From Paraflavitalea soli (GTDB taxonomy: Bacteria; Bacteroidota; Bacteroidia; Chitinophagales; Chitinophagaceae), in assembly GCF_003555545.1 (NCBI RefSeq), contig NZ_CP032157.1, forward strand, positions 2,236,546 through 2,300,545: a DNA stretch of 64,000 nt, given 5' to 3'. A program made the translations under genes and the position numbers. Position 1 is the stretch's first letter. Each line of letters begins with the position of its first letter. Of the stretch, positions 7,578-15,979 are shown one piece after another. Under the pieces are notes generated by a model. The model saw only the letters and a list, made by a program, of their open reading frames with translations, was not told the DNA's origin and ran no database searches.

Positions 7578-8960
7578 TCAAACAAGGATATTCCAGGTCA
7601 CTTTCTTATGCGGGTATTTTTCAACATGCTGGTACACCAATCCGCGGATATAATCATTTTCAGGATAGCGGGTCAGGTATCCTTTGAGGGAATCCATATC
7701 ATGCACAGAACAGTCCTGGGGCAGGTAGCCCATGCCATAGAACCGGCCTTTTTCGATCAGGATGCAGCTTTGTTCAATAGCCTGGTTGCCTTCGTCCACA
7801 AGGGCAAACGTGGGCAGGTTTTGATCGAGAAATTGCAGGGCCTGCTCTACCCTTTCATTATAGGCGGCGGCTGATTCGCGGTGTTCACAGGCTCCATGAC
7901 AGGTGGCTTCCTCTACACCCGTGCAGGGTGCAGCGGTATCAGTCTGCATATGACAAAGTTTGGGACACAACTCATAATCTGCGATCAGGCGTCTCACCAG
8001 GCGGTGCCCTTCCACCAGCAGGTTGAACGTATAGATCGGGGTCAGGTTCTTCTTTATTTTATCGATGGCCAACCGGCTATAGCCGCTCCTGTCCTCATAT
8101 AAGTAGAGACCAAAAGCAGGGGTAAATCTCTTCTGGCTGTTATTATAAGGCGGCCACAGCCGTTTGATCTCCACGCTTTCCAGGATAAAGGCCATCAATT
8201 CCGTAGCACAGCCCTGGTAAGTGATGCTGTGGATATTCCGCAGGAATTCCTGCCGCTGACGGCCGGCCCCGTTGTGGGTAAAGTGACTGCGCACCCGGTA
8301 CTTGAGGTTCTTGGCCTTTCCTACATACAGCACTTTCCCTTTCTGATCATGGAAGTAATACACGCCGGGCGTATAGGGCAGCTTTTCCACTTCCTCCTTG
8401 GGCAGGTGGGGCGGCAGGGATTGCTCCTTGGCCCCTTTCTTCACAAACTGTTGAATATGGGTAAGGGCATCATGCCGCAGCAGGTGCTCAAAAAGGCGAA
8501 CCGTAGCATCAGCATCGCCGCCTGCGCGGTGCCTGTTTTCCATCCGGATACCCAGGCTTTCGCACAAACGACCCAGGCTATAAGACTTAAAACCCGGGAA
8601 TACCTTTTTGGACAGTCGTACGGTACAGAGTTTATTGGTGGTTAGCTCATACCCGGCCTGCGACAAATGGTGTTTCAGGAAGGAATAATCAAAGTTCACA
8701 TTATGGGCTATGAAAATGGTGCCTTCCAGCAGGTCGTGGATCACCGGGGCCAACTCTTCAAAGCTGGGCGCCTCCTCTACCATCTGTGGCGTAATGCCTG
8801 TAAGTACCTGAATATAATAGGGAATAGCCCGTTCGGGCTTGATAAGGCTTTCGAACCGCTTCACCACTTTTTCCCCGTCGTGCAACACAATAGCCACCTC
8901 TGTTATGTCGTTATTAGCAGCATAACCGCCAGTGGTTTCTATATCAACAATGGCATACAT
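7578..8960 (-). CDS. DnaQ-type exonuclease fused to UvrC-like GIY-YIG nuclease
   Basis: A 460-residue DNA-repair-type protein. Residues 1-175 are a DEDDh 3'-5' exonuclease: Exo I is VDIETTGG (D6, E8), Exo II is AHNVNFDYSFL, and Exo III is HRAGGDADAT. A linker leads to a GIY-YIG domain at about 195-280 (PGVYYF...LYVGKAKNLKYRVRSHF). The C-terminal part holds a UvrC/Cho-like cysteine group (LCHMQTDTAAPC, then TCHGAC), the region that carries a 4Fe-4S cluster in UvrC. The start is set at M18 of the open frame because MYAIVDIETTGG begins the exonuclease fold directly. The same fusion is known in actinobacteria and other phyla, and a role in nucleotide excision or mismatch processing is inferred. 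It is monocistronic. Confidence 0.88.
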   Translation of the reverse strand: MYAIVDIETTGGYAANNDITEVAIVLHDGEKVVKRFESLIKPERAIPYYIQVLTGITPQMVEEAPSFEELAPVIHDLLEGTIFIAHNVNFDYSFLKHHLSQAGYELTTNKLCTVRLSKKVFPGFKSYSLGRLCESLGIRMENRHRAGGDADATVRLFEHLLRHDALTHIQQFVKKGAKEQSLPPHLPKEEVEKLPYTPGVYYFHDQKGKVLYVGKAKNLKYRVRSHFTHNGAGRQRQEFLRNIHSITYQGCATELMAFILESVEIKRLWPPYNNSQKRFTPAFGLYLYEDRSGYSRLAIDKIKKNLTPIYTFNLLVEGHRLVRRLIADYELCPKLCHMQTDTAAPCTGVEEATCHGACEHRESAAAYNERVEQALQFLDQNLPTFALVDEGNQAIEQSCILIEKGRFYGMGYLPQDCSVHDMDSLKGYLTRYPENDYIRGLVYQHVEKYPHKKVTWNILV

Positions 8961-9123
8961 ATGGGGCACTAAAGTTAAGAAGAAGCGCCAGTAATTGAGT
9001 AGAATAGACACACCGGTTTTTATCCACGTACCACCCGATTGGGAAGCTGACCAACAGCTTCTGCCCTGATCCCTACCCCTGTGAGGACTTTGAGTTTGTC
9101 TTTAAACCTCAAAATCCATATCT

Positions 9124-9234
9124 ATGCAAAAGATCGACCTACAAAATGCAGGTGAAAACGCCGTATTGGCAACAGCTACAGTGCTCTATTTTACAGCCTT
9201 AATTCTGTTTTCAATTTGGTTTACCCAAAGTTGA
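9124..9234 (+). CDS. Membrane miniprotein A (36 aa), unannotated
   Basis: A 36-codon frame (ATG 9124, TGA 9232). A 13-residue polar head with GEN at 10-12 leads into one membrane helix of about 20 residues (VLATATVLYFTALILFSIWF). It aligns without gaps to the 36-residue miniprotein at 9547-9657, sharing M1, K3, L6, G10 and E11 plus the single-helix layout. A hairpin overlaps its stop codon and an intrinsic terminator follows at 9276. Function unknown. It is too short for ordinary gene finding, but the terminator and the paralogue support it. Confidence 0.6.
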   Translation: MQKIDLQNAGENAVLATATVLYFTALILFSIWFTQS

Positions 9235-9261
9235 TTATCACTGATAACCATTGATAATCAA
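9231..9261 (+). repeat. Perfect 10-bp inverted repeat over the miniprotein A stop
   Basis: TTGATTATCA (9231-9240) and TGATAATCAA (9252-9261) are exact complements with an 11-base loop. The left arm includes the TGA stop. It could be an RNA hairpin protecting the 3' end or an operator. Confidence 0.6.
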
Positions 9262-9275
9262 TGAGGAAAGGTTTT

Positions 9276-9312
9276 TACCCGCGGGAGCCGACCTCCTTGC
9301 GGGTATTTTTTT
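9276..9312 (+). terminator. Intrinsic terminator after miniprotein A
   Basis: TACCCGC (9276-9282) pairs with GCGGGTA (9299-9305); inner GGAG/CTCC can extend the stem. A run of seven T follows. Confidence 0.8.
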
Positions 9313-9330
9313 GCCTGGTACAAATTTGGC

Positions 9331-9361
9331 TTGCACTTTCAAGATCCTTGTATTACTTTTG
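9331..9361 (+). promoter_or_regulatory. Promoter of miniprotein B
   Basis: TTG (9331-9333), a 20-base spacer, then TACTTTTG (9354-9361), an exact TAnnTTTG match. It lies just after the terminator of miniprotein A, so the two are separate transcripts. Confidence 0.65.
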
Positions 9362-9368
9362 TCTCGGC

Positions 9369-9546
9369 CCCGGAACAAAGACCATTAGCTGAGTTTCGAA
9401 CGATTGTTGATCACTTTTACTACCCCCCGAATCGTACTACGTATCTTATTGACTGACCACACCCTGAGATCCCCATCCCTCTGAAGACCGATTGTACTGA
9501 TCGTACACGTACAAAGATCTTAACACACAAAAAAACACGTAGTCGT
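9369..9546 (+). other. Long 5' leader (about 180 nt) of miniprotein B
   Basis: From the predicted start of transcription to the ATG at 9547 there are about 180 bases with no gene. This is long for a 36-codon message, so the leader could hold a regulatory structure or be a small RNA with an embedded peptide. Only short inverted pieces are visible (for example GTAC repeats near 9500-9512). No known riboswitch was recognised. Confidence 0.35.
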
Positions 9547-9657
9547 ATGAAAAAGACTTCATTATTTCATTTTGGTGAAACAGGTAAAGTTGTATTATTA
9601 GCAATCGGGTTCCTGTGCTTTATCATGCTTTTATCTTACCTGTACTGGTTCGCATAA
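9547..9657 (+). CDS. Membrane miniprotein B (36 aa), unannotated
   Basis: A 36-codon frame (ATG 9547, TAA 9655). A polar head MKKTSLFHFGETGK leads to one membrane helix of about 20 residues. It has the same length and layout as miniprotein A, with shared M1, K3, L6, G10 and E11, which suggests an old tandem duplication. It has its own promoter (9331-9361) and a terminator at 9728-9762. A weak hairpin (GCTGGCAAAG/CTTTGCCGGC) lies at about 9691-9711. Function unknown; single-helix miniproteins commonly modulate membrane complexes. Confidence 0.6.
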   Translation: MKKTSLFHFGETGKVVLLAIGFLCFIMLLSYLYWFA

Positions 9658-9727
9658 GTAAAAGCTGTTAACCTAACCACACAAAGACCGCTGGCAAAGG
9701 CTTTGCCGGCTGTACACCTCATTTTCT

Positions 9728-9762
9728 CAGAACGCTCTACCTCGTGTGGGGCGTTCTGTTTT
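9728..9762 (+). terminator. Intrinsic terminator before valS
   Basis: CAGAACGC (9728-9735) pairs with GCGTTCTG (9751-9758), then TTTTT. It closes the miniprotein B transcript, so valS needs its own promoter. Confidence 0.8.
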
Positions 9763-9845
9763 TAGATACCTGCCCCACTTGCCTTTTACTACTCGCCACT
9801 CGCCTCTTTTTCGTACTTTTGCCGTCCTATAAGACGATCATACAG

Positions 9846-12485
9846 ATGGAATTAAGCAAAAACTACACGCCCTCGGCGATAGAAGAAAAATGGACCGGGG
9901 TTTGGAAAGCAAAAAGGTATTTCAATAGTAAGCCCGATGAACGCAAAGCCTTCACCGTGGTCATACCTCCTCCCAATGTCACAGGCGTGCTCCACATGGG
10001 CCATACCCTCAATGAAACCGTGCAGGATATCCTCGTGCGCAAAGCCCGCATGAGCGGATTCAATGCCTGCTGGGTGCCCGGCAGCGACCATGCTTCGATC
10101 GCTACGGAAGCCAAGGTGGTGCAGATGCTCGAAAAAGAGAAAGGCATTAAGAAAAGTGACCTCACCAGGGAGAAGTTCCTGGAATATGCCTATGAATGGA
10201 AAGACAAATACGGTGGCATCATATATCACCAGATCGAAAAACTGGGTTGCAGTGTTGACTGGGACAGGGTATCCTTTACCATGGACCCGGATTATTACAA
10301 AGCAGTCATTAAGGTATTTGTAGACCTCTACAATAAGAAACTGATCTACCGCGGCGCCCGGATGATCAACTGGGATCCTTCCGCCAAAACAGCGCTGAGC
10401 GACGAGGAAGTGGAATATAAAGAACTTCAGGGCAAGCTGTATTATGTAGCATACAAAGTGGCCAATGCCGATGGAACACCGTCCGGCGAGAAAGGGATCA
10501 TTATCGCTACGCAGCGCCCGGAGACCATCATGGGTGATACCGCTGTTTGCGTAAACCCCACGGATGAACGCTATGCACACCTCAAAGGCAAGAAAGTAAT
10601 AGTGCCGCTGGTTAACCGTGCCGTACCCGTGATCTTCGACGAATATGTAGACAAGGAATTTGGTACAGGAGCCCTGAAGGTTACACCTGCCCACGATATC
10701 AATGACTATAACCTGGGTCTGAAACACAACCTGGAGATCATCGACACATTAACCGAAGATGGTAAGCTGAGTGCAGCTGCCCAGGTATGTGTAGGTATGG
10801 ACCGTTTTGAGGCGCGTAAAGAAATAGTGAAGCTGCTGCAAGAGCAGGGCGCCCTGGTAAAAGATGAAGATTACACCACCCGCCTTGGTTTTTCACAACG
10901 TACCAATGCCGTGGTAGAACCGCGCATCTCTACCCAATGGTTTGTGGCCATGCGTACCCTGGCCGATAAAGCCTTGCTGGCAGTAACCAGCGGTGAAGTA
11001 CGCATCCATCCCGGCGATAAATTCATGGCCACCTATAAATACTGGCTGGAGAATGTAAAGGATTGGTGTATCAGCCGCCAGTTGTGGTGGGGACAGCAGA
11101 TACCTGCGTATTACGCGCCCGATGGCACTTTTGTAGTAGCGGAAAGTAAGGAAGCAGCGCTGGAAGCCTTCAAAAAACAAGGCGCCACCTACAACATCAA
11201 TGATCTTACACAGGACGAAGATTGCCTGGATACCTGGTTCTCTTCCTGGTTGTGGCCCATTGAAGTATTCAAGGGAGTAACACAGCCCGGTAATCCCGAG
11301 ATCAATTACTACTACCCTACTTCTGTACTGGTAACGGGGCAGGATATCATTTTCTTCTGGGTAGCACGTATGATCATGGCGGGTATGGAATACATGAATG
11401 AAAAGCCTTTCAGCGATGTATACTTTACCGGTATGGTGCGCGACAAGCAGGGACGGAAGATGAGTAAACAATTAGGTAACTCTCCTGACTTACTGGACCT
11501 GATCGATAAATCAGGCGCCGATGCGGTAAGGTTTGGTATCATGATATCTTCCCCTGCCGGTAATGACCTCTTGTTCGATGAATCGTCTCTTGTACAAGGA
11601 AGCAGCTTCAATAACAAGATGTGGAATGCCCTCAAGCTGGTGAAGATGTGGGAAGCAAAGCAAACTACCAGCGAAACAAAGGATACGCACAGCTTTGCTA
11701 TTGACTGGTTCCAACATCGCCTGAACGAAGCAAGGGCCGATATAGAAAAGAACTTCGCTGACTTCAAACTAAGTGAAGCCTTAAAAACACTCTACTCGCT
11801 GATATGGACTGACTTCTGCAGCTGGTACCTGGAATGGGTAAAACCTGCAATGGATCAACCCATTGCCAAAGCAGTGTATGAGCAAACCGTTGAATTTTTC
11901 TCACAACTGATGCAGTTGCTGCATCCCTTCATGCCCTTTGTTACCGAAGAGATCTACCACCTGCTGGCAGAACGCACAGATGACCTTTGTGTAAAGCAAT
12001 TTGCACCAATACAACCCGCCAACAAGACGATCTTACTGGAAGGCCAGTTGTTGATGGATGTCATTTCCGGCTTGCGTGATGCACGTAACAAGAATCAACT
12101 GAAGCCCAAGGAGGCCATCAAGTTGTGTATCCAAACCGCAGACGACACCTTGTACAAGGCAATTGAATCGATCCTCAGCAAACAGGTAAATGCAGATGCC
12201 ATTACCTTTGTGCAGGAGCCGGTGCCCAACAGTATCGCCTCGGTTATCGGGAAAGATAAGTTCTACATCACCTCCGAGCAGGAAGTAGATACCACACACC
12301 AGAAGGCTGAGCTCAATAAGGAACTGGAATACCTGAAAGGGTTCCTGGAATCAGTCAACAAAAAGCTGAGCAACGAGCGTTTTGTGCAGAATGCCAAACC
12401 TGAAGTGGTAGGCATAGAGCAAAAGAAGAAGGCCGATGCAGAAGCCAAGATCAGGATCATAGAAGAGAGCCTTTCACACCTGTAA
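9846..12485 (+). CDS. valS: Valyl-tRNA synthetase
   Basis: An 879-residue class I synthetase that charges tRNA-Val. The HIGH motif is HMGH in PPPNVTGVLHMGHTLNE, and KMSKS appears as KMSKQLGNS near 570-580. The editing domain lies between them (about 180-380, TQRPETIMGDTAV), followed by the anticodon-binding domain and the C-terminal coiled tRNA arm. The longer open frame from GTG 9744 overlaps the upstream terminator, so I use the ATG at 9846 (MELSKNYTPSAIEEKW). A -7 box TACTTTTG at 9814-9821 fits a promoter, though no well-placed TTG is seen. Confidence 0.97.
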   Translation: MELSKNYTPSAIEEKWTGVWKAKRYFNSKPDERKAFTVVIPPPNVTGVLHMGHTLNETVQDILVRKARMSGFNACWVPGSDHASIATEAKVVQMLEKEKGIKKSDLTREKFLEYAYEWKDKYGGIIYHQIEKLGCSVDWDRVSFTMDPDYYKAVIKVFVDLYNKKLIYRGARMINWDPSAKTALSDEEVEYKELQGKLYYVAYKVANADGTPSGEKGIIIATQRPETIMGDTAVCVNPTDERYAHLKGKKVIVPLVNRAVPVIFDEYVDKEFGTGALKVTPAHDINDYNLGLKHNLEIIDTLTEDGKLSAAAQVCVGMDRFEARKEIVKLLQEQGALVKDEDYTTRLGFSQRTNAVVEPRISTQWFVAMRTLADKALLAVTSGEVRIHPGDKFMATYKYWLENVKDWCISRQLWWGQQIPAYYAPDGTFVVAESKEAALEAFKKQGATYNINDLTQDEDCLDTWFSSWLWPIEVFKGVTQPGNPEINYYYPTSVLVTGQDIIFFWVARMIMAGMEYMNEKPFSDVYFTGMVRDKQGRKMSKQLGNSPDLLDLIDKSGADAVRFGIMISSPAGNDLLFDESSLVQGSSFNNKMWNALKLVKMWEAKQTTSETKDTHSFAIDWFQHRLNEARADIEKNFADFKLSEALKTLYSLIWTDFCSWYLEWVKPAMDQPIAKAVYEQTVEFFSQLMQLLHPFMPFVTEEIYHLLAERTDDLCVKQFAPIQPANKTILLEGQLLMDVISGLRDARNKNQLKPKEAIKLCIQTADDTLYKAIESILSKQVNADAITFVQEPVPNSIASVIGKDKFYITSEQEVDTTHQKAELNKELEYLKGFLESVNKKLSNERFVQNAKPEVVGIEQKKKADAEAKIRIIEESLSHL

Positions 12486-12509
12486 GGGCCAACCATAAAG
12501 CATAAACAA

Positions 12510-12547
12510 AAGGGTGGATCGTCTTCCAAAGACAGTCCACCCTTTTT
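12510..12547 (+). terminator. Intrinsic terminator of valS
   Basis: GGGTGGAT pairs with AGTCCACCC (one bulge), followed by TTTTT. It lies 25 bases past the valS stop. Confidence 0.85.
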
Positions 12548-12902
12548 CTTTAAAGCCTAATACCTTAATAAAGTGTCATTTTGTCTTACTGCCTTCCTCC
12601 CTTACCTTTTCAATAGTACGCAATTCATCCCAGTCTTAGGCATGGATCAGCCTAAGATGCACCATAGTTCCCCCCAGTAACAAGTAAATTTGAGGCAAAC
12701 TTGAAGCAAACCGGAAGTAAACTTAGAGTAAAGTGAAAAGGTATTTTACTCCTAAAAAGCAGACTGCGGGCGACAGCCGCCCGGATAGGTGAGAGAAATG
12801 AACAGGTGTTTGTACATATTCCATAGCAAGATTAAACTGCATCATAAATATACTGATAAAATGGCAGTTTTCTTGTTTTTATGCATTAAAAATCACCCCT
12901 CA
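12548..12902. other. Intergenic region between convergent genes
   Basis: About 355 bases between the valS terminator and the 3' end of the minus-strand surface protein. No gene is seen. It contains the 11-bp tandem array described separately and a short hairpin CGGGCG/CGCCCG near 12769-12784. The last 100 bases are AT-rich and may end the minus-strand message only weakly. Confidence 0.5.
12684..12738. repeat. Tandem array of five 11-bp units
   Basis: Five adjoining imperfect units of exactly 11 bases with consensus GYAAActtgaa (GTAAATTTGAG, GCAAACTTGAA, GCAAACCGGAA, GTAAACTTAGA, GTAAAGTGAAA). The G-Y-AAA core is invariant in all five. The A-tract period equals one DNA turn, so the block may be curved. 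Confidence 0.7.
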
Positions 12903-15746
12903 TCAGTCCCTTCCCAGCAAGTTCACCGGCACAATAAACTCCCACCGGTTAGCAGAAGGATTTAACCTCGAAAGGTCCTGCAGACGGCTATAGCGGAAGC
13001 CAAAGGTTACATTGTGCTGGTTCCACCATTTCGTATCAAAGTATACTTCCGCACCATAAGAACGGAAATCAACTTCAATTTTAGGACGGGGTGAACTCCT
13101 GTAATCGTAATCCTGCACGCGGACAAAGTCATAGAACAGGTTAGTCCTTACACGTGTGAAGTATATAATATTCGCAAAGCCCCAATCCGGATAGGCCAGC
13201 GCCATATGGTAATTGGCTCCCAGTTTAAACATGCGGTGCTGATTCAGCCCCACATAGCCTCTCGCAAATGGGAAAGCAGTAGGGAAATTATAAGTGGCCG
13301 AAGTATCACGGCCATGAAAAGCCGTATTGATGATAATGTTATGATCCCTGCTAAAGCCTGGAAAATACCAGTTGGCCGTGGCCACAAACTGATTTCCCTG
13401 CCGGTTGATGAATGCCCGGCTATAGTTGAGGTAAATACTTTGCGCCAGGTGAGGGAATATCTGCTGACGCGCTGTTTGCAACTGGTTGCTGAAGGATACA
13501 TAGGAACTCAGGTAACCAAAGGAGCGATCATCAAAACTATCCTTATATATGCCCTGAAAATAGGGTTTGTTGTAAATAAGATCACTGCCCACAGTAAGCG
13601 CCCGGTTATACCGGCCACTGGTAAGATTGAGCGGTACCTGCAACCCAATGCTGTTTTCCCAGGTATTGTAATACACCCCTCTGCCTGCCAGACTGGTGGT
13701 AGTACGGTCGATCGTATACACCGACCCCAACCTGATCCACGGATACAAAGCCGCATAGGTAAACCGGCCACCAAACTGCTTGTACCGGAAATCACGGTTA
13801 TAATTAAAGTACAACTCCGACTGCAGCGTATTCAGCACATTTTCGCCAATAATAGAGAAGGTATAATCAGGGTCTTCCACGATCGGCCGCCAGCTGTGAA
13901 AATTAAATAACCTGAATGCTTTGGGATAGCTGGTCACAGGATAAAGCGTATCCGTAGGCAATTCATCCTGTAGTGTATTCTTACCTGTTGCTAATCCCGT
14001 TACCTGGAAATTAGCAGGCGCTGTCGAAAACTCCGCGGCTTCTACCGGTCTCAGCTGGCTCCCATTTAATACACCCTGCTCCAGGTGATCACCCACAGCG
14101 GTAAAAGCTGTCCAGGCAAAACGGCCATGCGCCACCTGCAACTGGTAATGGCCAGTTGCCGCCGTAAATACTGGCGGGGTAAACAGGAATAGCTTCTTAT
14201 TGACGAGCAGGAAAAGCCTGTCCTGGCCTTTGTAGGCAGCTGTAAAACTTATCGTATCCTTGTGCACAGTAGGAAAACCGATCACGTTCATAGAGAAAGG
14301 CAGGAGGTATTCAGTGCTTCCATCTGCCATATTGATCAGTCCCAGTGACATGGCCCCTTTGGGATTGCGCACCGCTGAAAGTATTTGACCATTCCCGAAA
14401 AATTTGGGATAGGTATAGAAAAGCTGGTCGGGATTGGGCAGCTTTTTGATCAGCGCGCCATCAGCACTGTTGAGCAGGTGCAACGAAGAGGGTGCGCCAG
14501 GCAACACCTCCACCGCCACGATCTGTGTGCCATCTTCCGTGATATCCGGAGCAAAATAATGTGATTTATGGGTCAGGGTGCGCTGCTGATTGGTGTTTGC
14601 ATCGAGCCATTTGATCACACTGTAATCTTCCCAGCGCCAACGGATATCGGGCTGGTAAGCCGCATAGACCACCCTGCCATTGCGGTAAGAAAAATAATTG
14701 TCGAGCGAAATATCCTTCACGCGCAACTTGAGGTCCATTCCACCCAGTACATTCCTGATGTAAAAGGCGGGTATTTTCTTATAACTGCTGCTTACAAAAA
14801 TGAGTGTCTGGTCGTCCATCCACTGCGGATATTCTTCATCTGCCACGAAATGCCGGTGCTGCTGTGCCCAGCCATCCACTGTTGAATCCTGTGGTTGAGT
14901 GGCCAGTGAAGATTGGAAATAACCGATGGCCTCTTTGCGGAAGGTCTTATAATCCTTGCCCGTATATTTCTTCACCGCCCGTTGAAAGGGATAGAACAGC
15001 CCATTGTAGCGTACAGCATCATCCGTCACCTTGCCCCAGATATCTGCGCCGTACTTTTCACGACCATAGGCCACCATCATATAACCCAGTTTGTAATGAT
15101 CGGGCACAAAATCACGCAGCGAGCCATTGCGCAATTTCATCCAGGAATAGTGCTTATGCGCACTCCACAGTGAGCGATAGCCATTGAAGAAGGCTGGCAG
15201 CCTGCCCCTGCCCTGCTCACTCAACGATGTTTCCTGGTACACCGCATCACCTTCCCAGAACCAGTTGGGAACCGCGGCACTGTTGACCAGTTCCAGTCCC
15301 TGCTGGCCAAAGAGGTAGTAAAAGGCTTTGGAGACGCCTTTGCGGAAATTGTTGTATTGCTGTACGTGCCGGTATTCGTGGAGCGCCAGGGTACGGTGCC
15401 AGGAGAGGCTGCCCAGGTCGAAGCTGTTTTGCGGGGTGGTCAGGTAAAACTCACTGCGCCATGGCCCCAGGCCCACATAGCCATTGGAGATAGTAGTTTG
15501 GGGTTGCAGCACAATGCTGATCTTCCGGAAATCCTGCCCCAGCGTTTGCGTGGTCTGCTGGCCCAGCCGGTGCACCATGCCGGCAATAGCGGCTGCCTGC
15601 TGGCGGTAACCTGCCGGAAAGATAACGCGCACGGTGTCGGTATTGATCTGACTCCATTGGGTACGGGTGGGGTGACCGCCAAATTGCTGGGCTGGCAGCA
15701 ATCCATAAACCAGCAGTCCGACAGCCAACAGGAAACATTTATGCAT
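12903..15746 (-). CDS. Secreted HExxH peptidase-like protein with propeller and outer-membrane barrel
   Basis: A 947-residue exported protein. The start is taken at the ATG at 15746, which opens a clear signal peptide (MHKCFLLAVGLLVYGLLPAQ); the longer frame has no such start. A zinc-peptidase-like domain has H123-E124-x2-H127 (LHEYRHVQQ) and a likely third ligand E165 (WFWEGDAVYQE). Residues about 290-640 resemble TolB-like beta-propeller blades. The last 250 residues alternate aromatic and polar residues like an outer-membrane barrel. Probable site: outer membrane, with the peptidase part in the periplasm or outside. Similar three-part proteins exist in Bacteroidota without known function. 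It is monocistronic. Confidence 0.75.
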   Translation of the reverse strand: MHKCFLLAVGLLVYGLLPAQQFGGHPTRTQWSQINTDTVRVIFPAGYRQQAAAIAGMVHRLGQQTTQTLGQDFRKISIVLQPQTTISNGYVGLGPWRSEFYLTTPQNSFDLGSLSWHRTLALHEYRHVQQYNNFRKGVSKAFYYLFGQQGLELVNSAAVPNWFWEGDAVYQETSLSEQGRGRLPAFFNGYRSLWSAHKHYSWMKLRNGSLRDFVPDHYKLGYMMVAYGREKYGADIWGKVTDDAVRYNGLFYPFQRAVKKYTGKDYKTFRKEAIGYFQSSLATQPQDSTVDGWAQQHRHFVADEEYPQWMDDQTLIFVSSSYKKIPAFYIRNVLGGMDLKLRVKDISLDNYFSYRNGRVVYAAYQPDIRWRWEDYSVIKWLDANTNQQRTLTHKSHYFAPDITEDGTQIVAVEVLPGAPSSLHLLNSADGALIKKLPNPDQLFYTYPKFFGNGQILSAVRNPKGAMSLGLINMADGSTEYLLPFSMNVIGFPTVHKDTISFTAAYKGQDRLFLLVNKKLFLFTPPVFTAATGHYQLQVAHGRFAWTAFTAVGDHLEQGVLNGSQLRPVEAAEFSTAPANFQVTGLATGKNTLQDELPTDTLYPVTSYPKAFRLFNFHSWRPIVEDPDYTFSIIGENVLNTLQSELYFNYNRDFRYKQFGGRFTYAALYPWIRLGSVYTIDRTTTSLAGRGVYYNTWENSIGLQVPLNLTSGRYNRALTVGSDLIYNKPYFQGIYKDSFDDRSFGYLSSYVSFSNQLQTARQQIFPHLAQSIYLNYSRAFINRQGNQFVATANWYFPGFSRDHNIIINTAFHGRDTSATYNFPTAFPFARGYVGLNQHRMFKLGANYHMALAYPDWGFANIIYFTRVRTNLFYDFVRVQDYDYRSSPRPKIEVDFRSYGAEVYFDTKWWNQHNVTFGFRYSRLQDLSRLNPSANRWEFIVPVNLLGRD

Positions 15747-15810
15747 GAGCAGGTAAATTAGCAGTATGATCCGGGAAATTAAGCCTTTTTTATACATCTT
15801 AAATGGGTAC

Positions 15811-15857
15811 AGAGGTGACACCTTTCACCTGAGTCCCAAAAGAAAGGTGTCACCTCT
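15811..15857. repeat. Perfect 16-bp inverted repeat in a divergent spacer
   Basis: AGAGGTGACACCTTTC (15811-15826) and its exact complement at 15842-15857, 15-base loop. Beyond one mismatch the arms continue for three more pairs. Each arm holds GGTGACACC, itself nearly palindromic. It lies between the divergent genes starting at 15746 (minus) and 15980 (plus). It may be a dispersed repeat, a bidirectional terminator lacking a T tract, or an operator. Confidence 0.75.
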
Positions 15858-15979
15858 ATACGTTGATTAGTGACTCAACGTTGGGAATGCCACAAAATAC
15901 AACAACAAAGTTTTTGAGGATCCTGCACTAATACCCAAAAATTGACACGGCAAAAGGCGGTGGTTCCGTATTTTTGGGT

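Noticed and set aside
9852-10727. Minus-strand open frame of 291 codons
   Set aside because: Antisense to valS (HIGH region); the shadow arises from codon bias.
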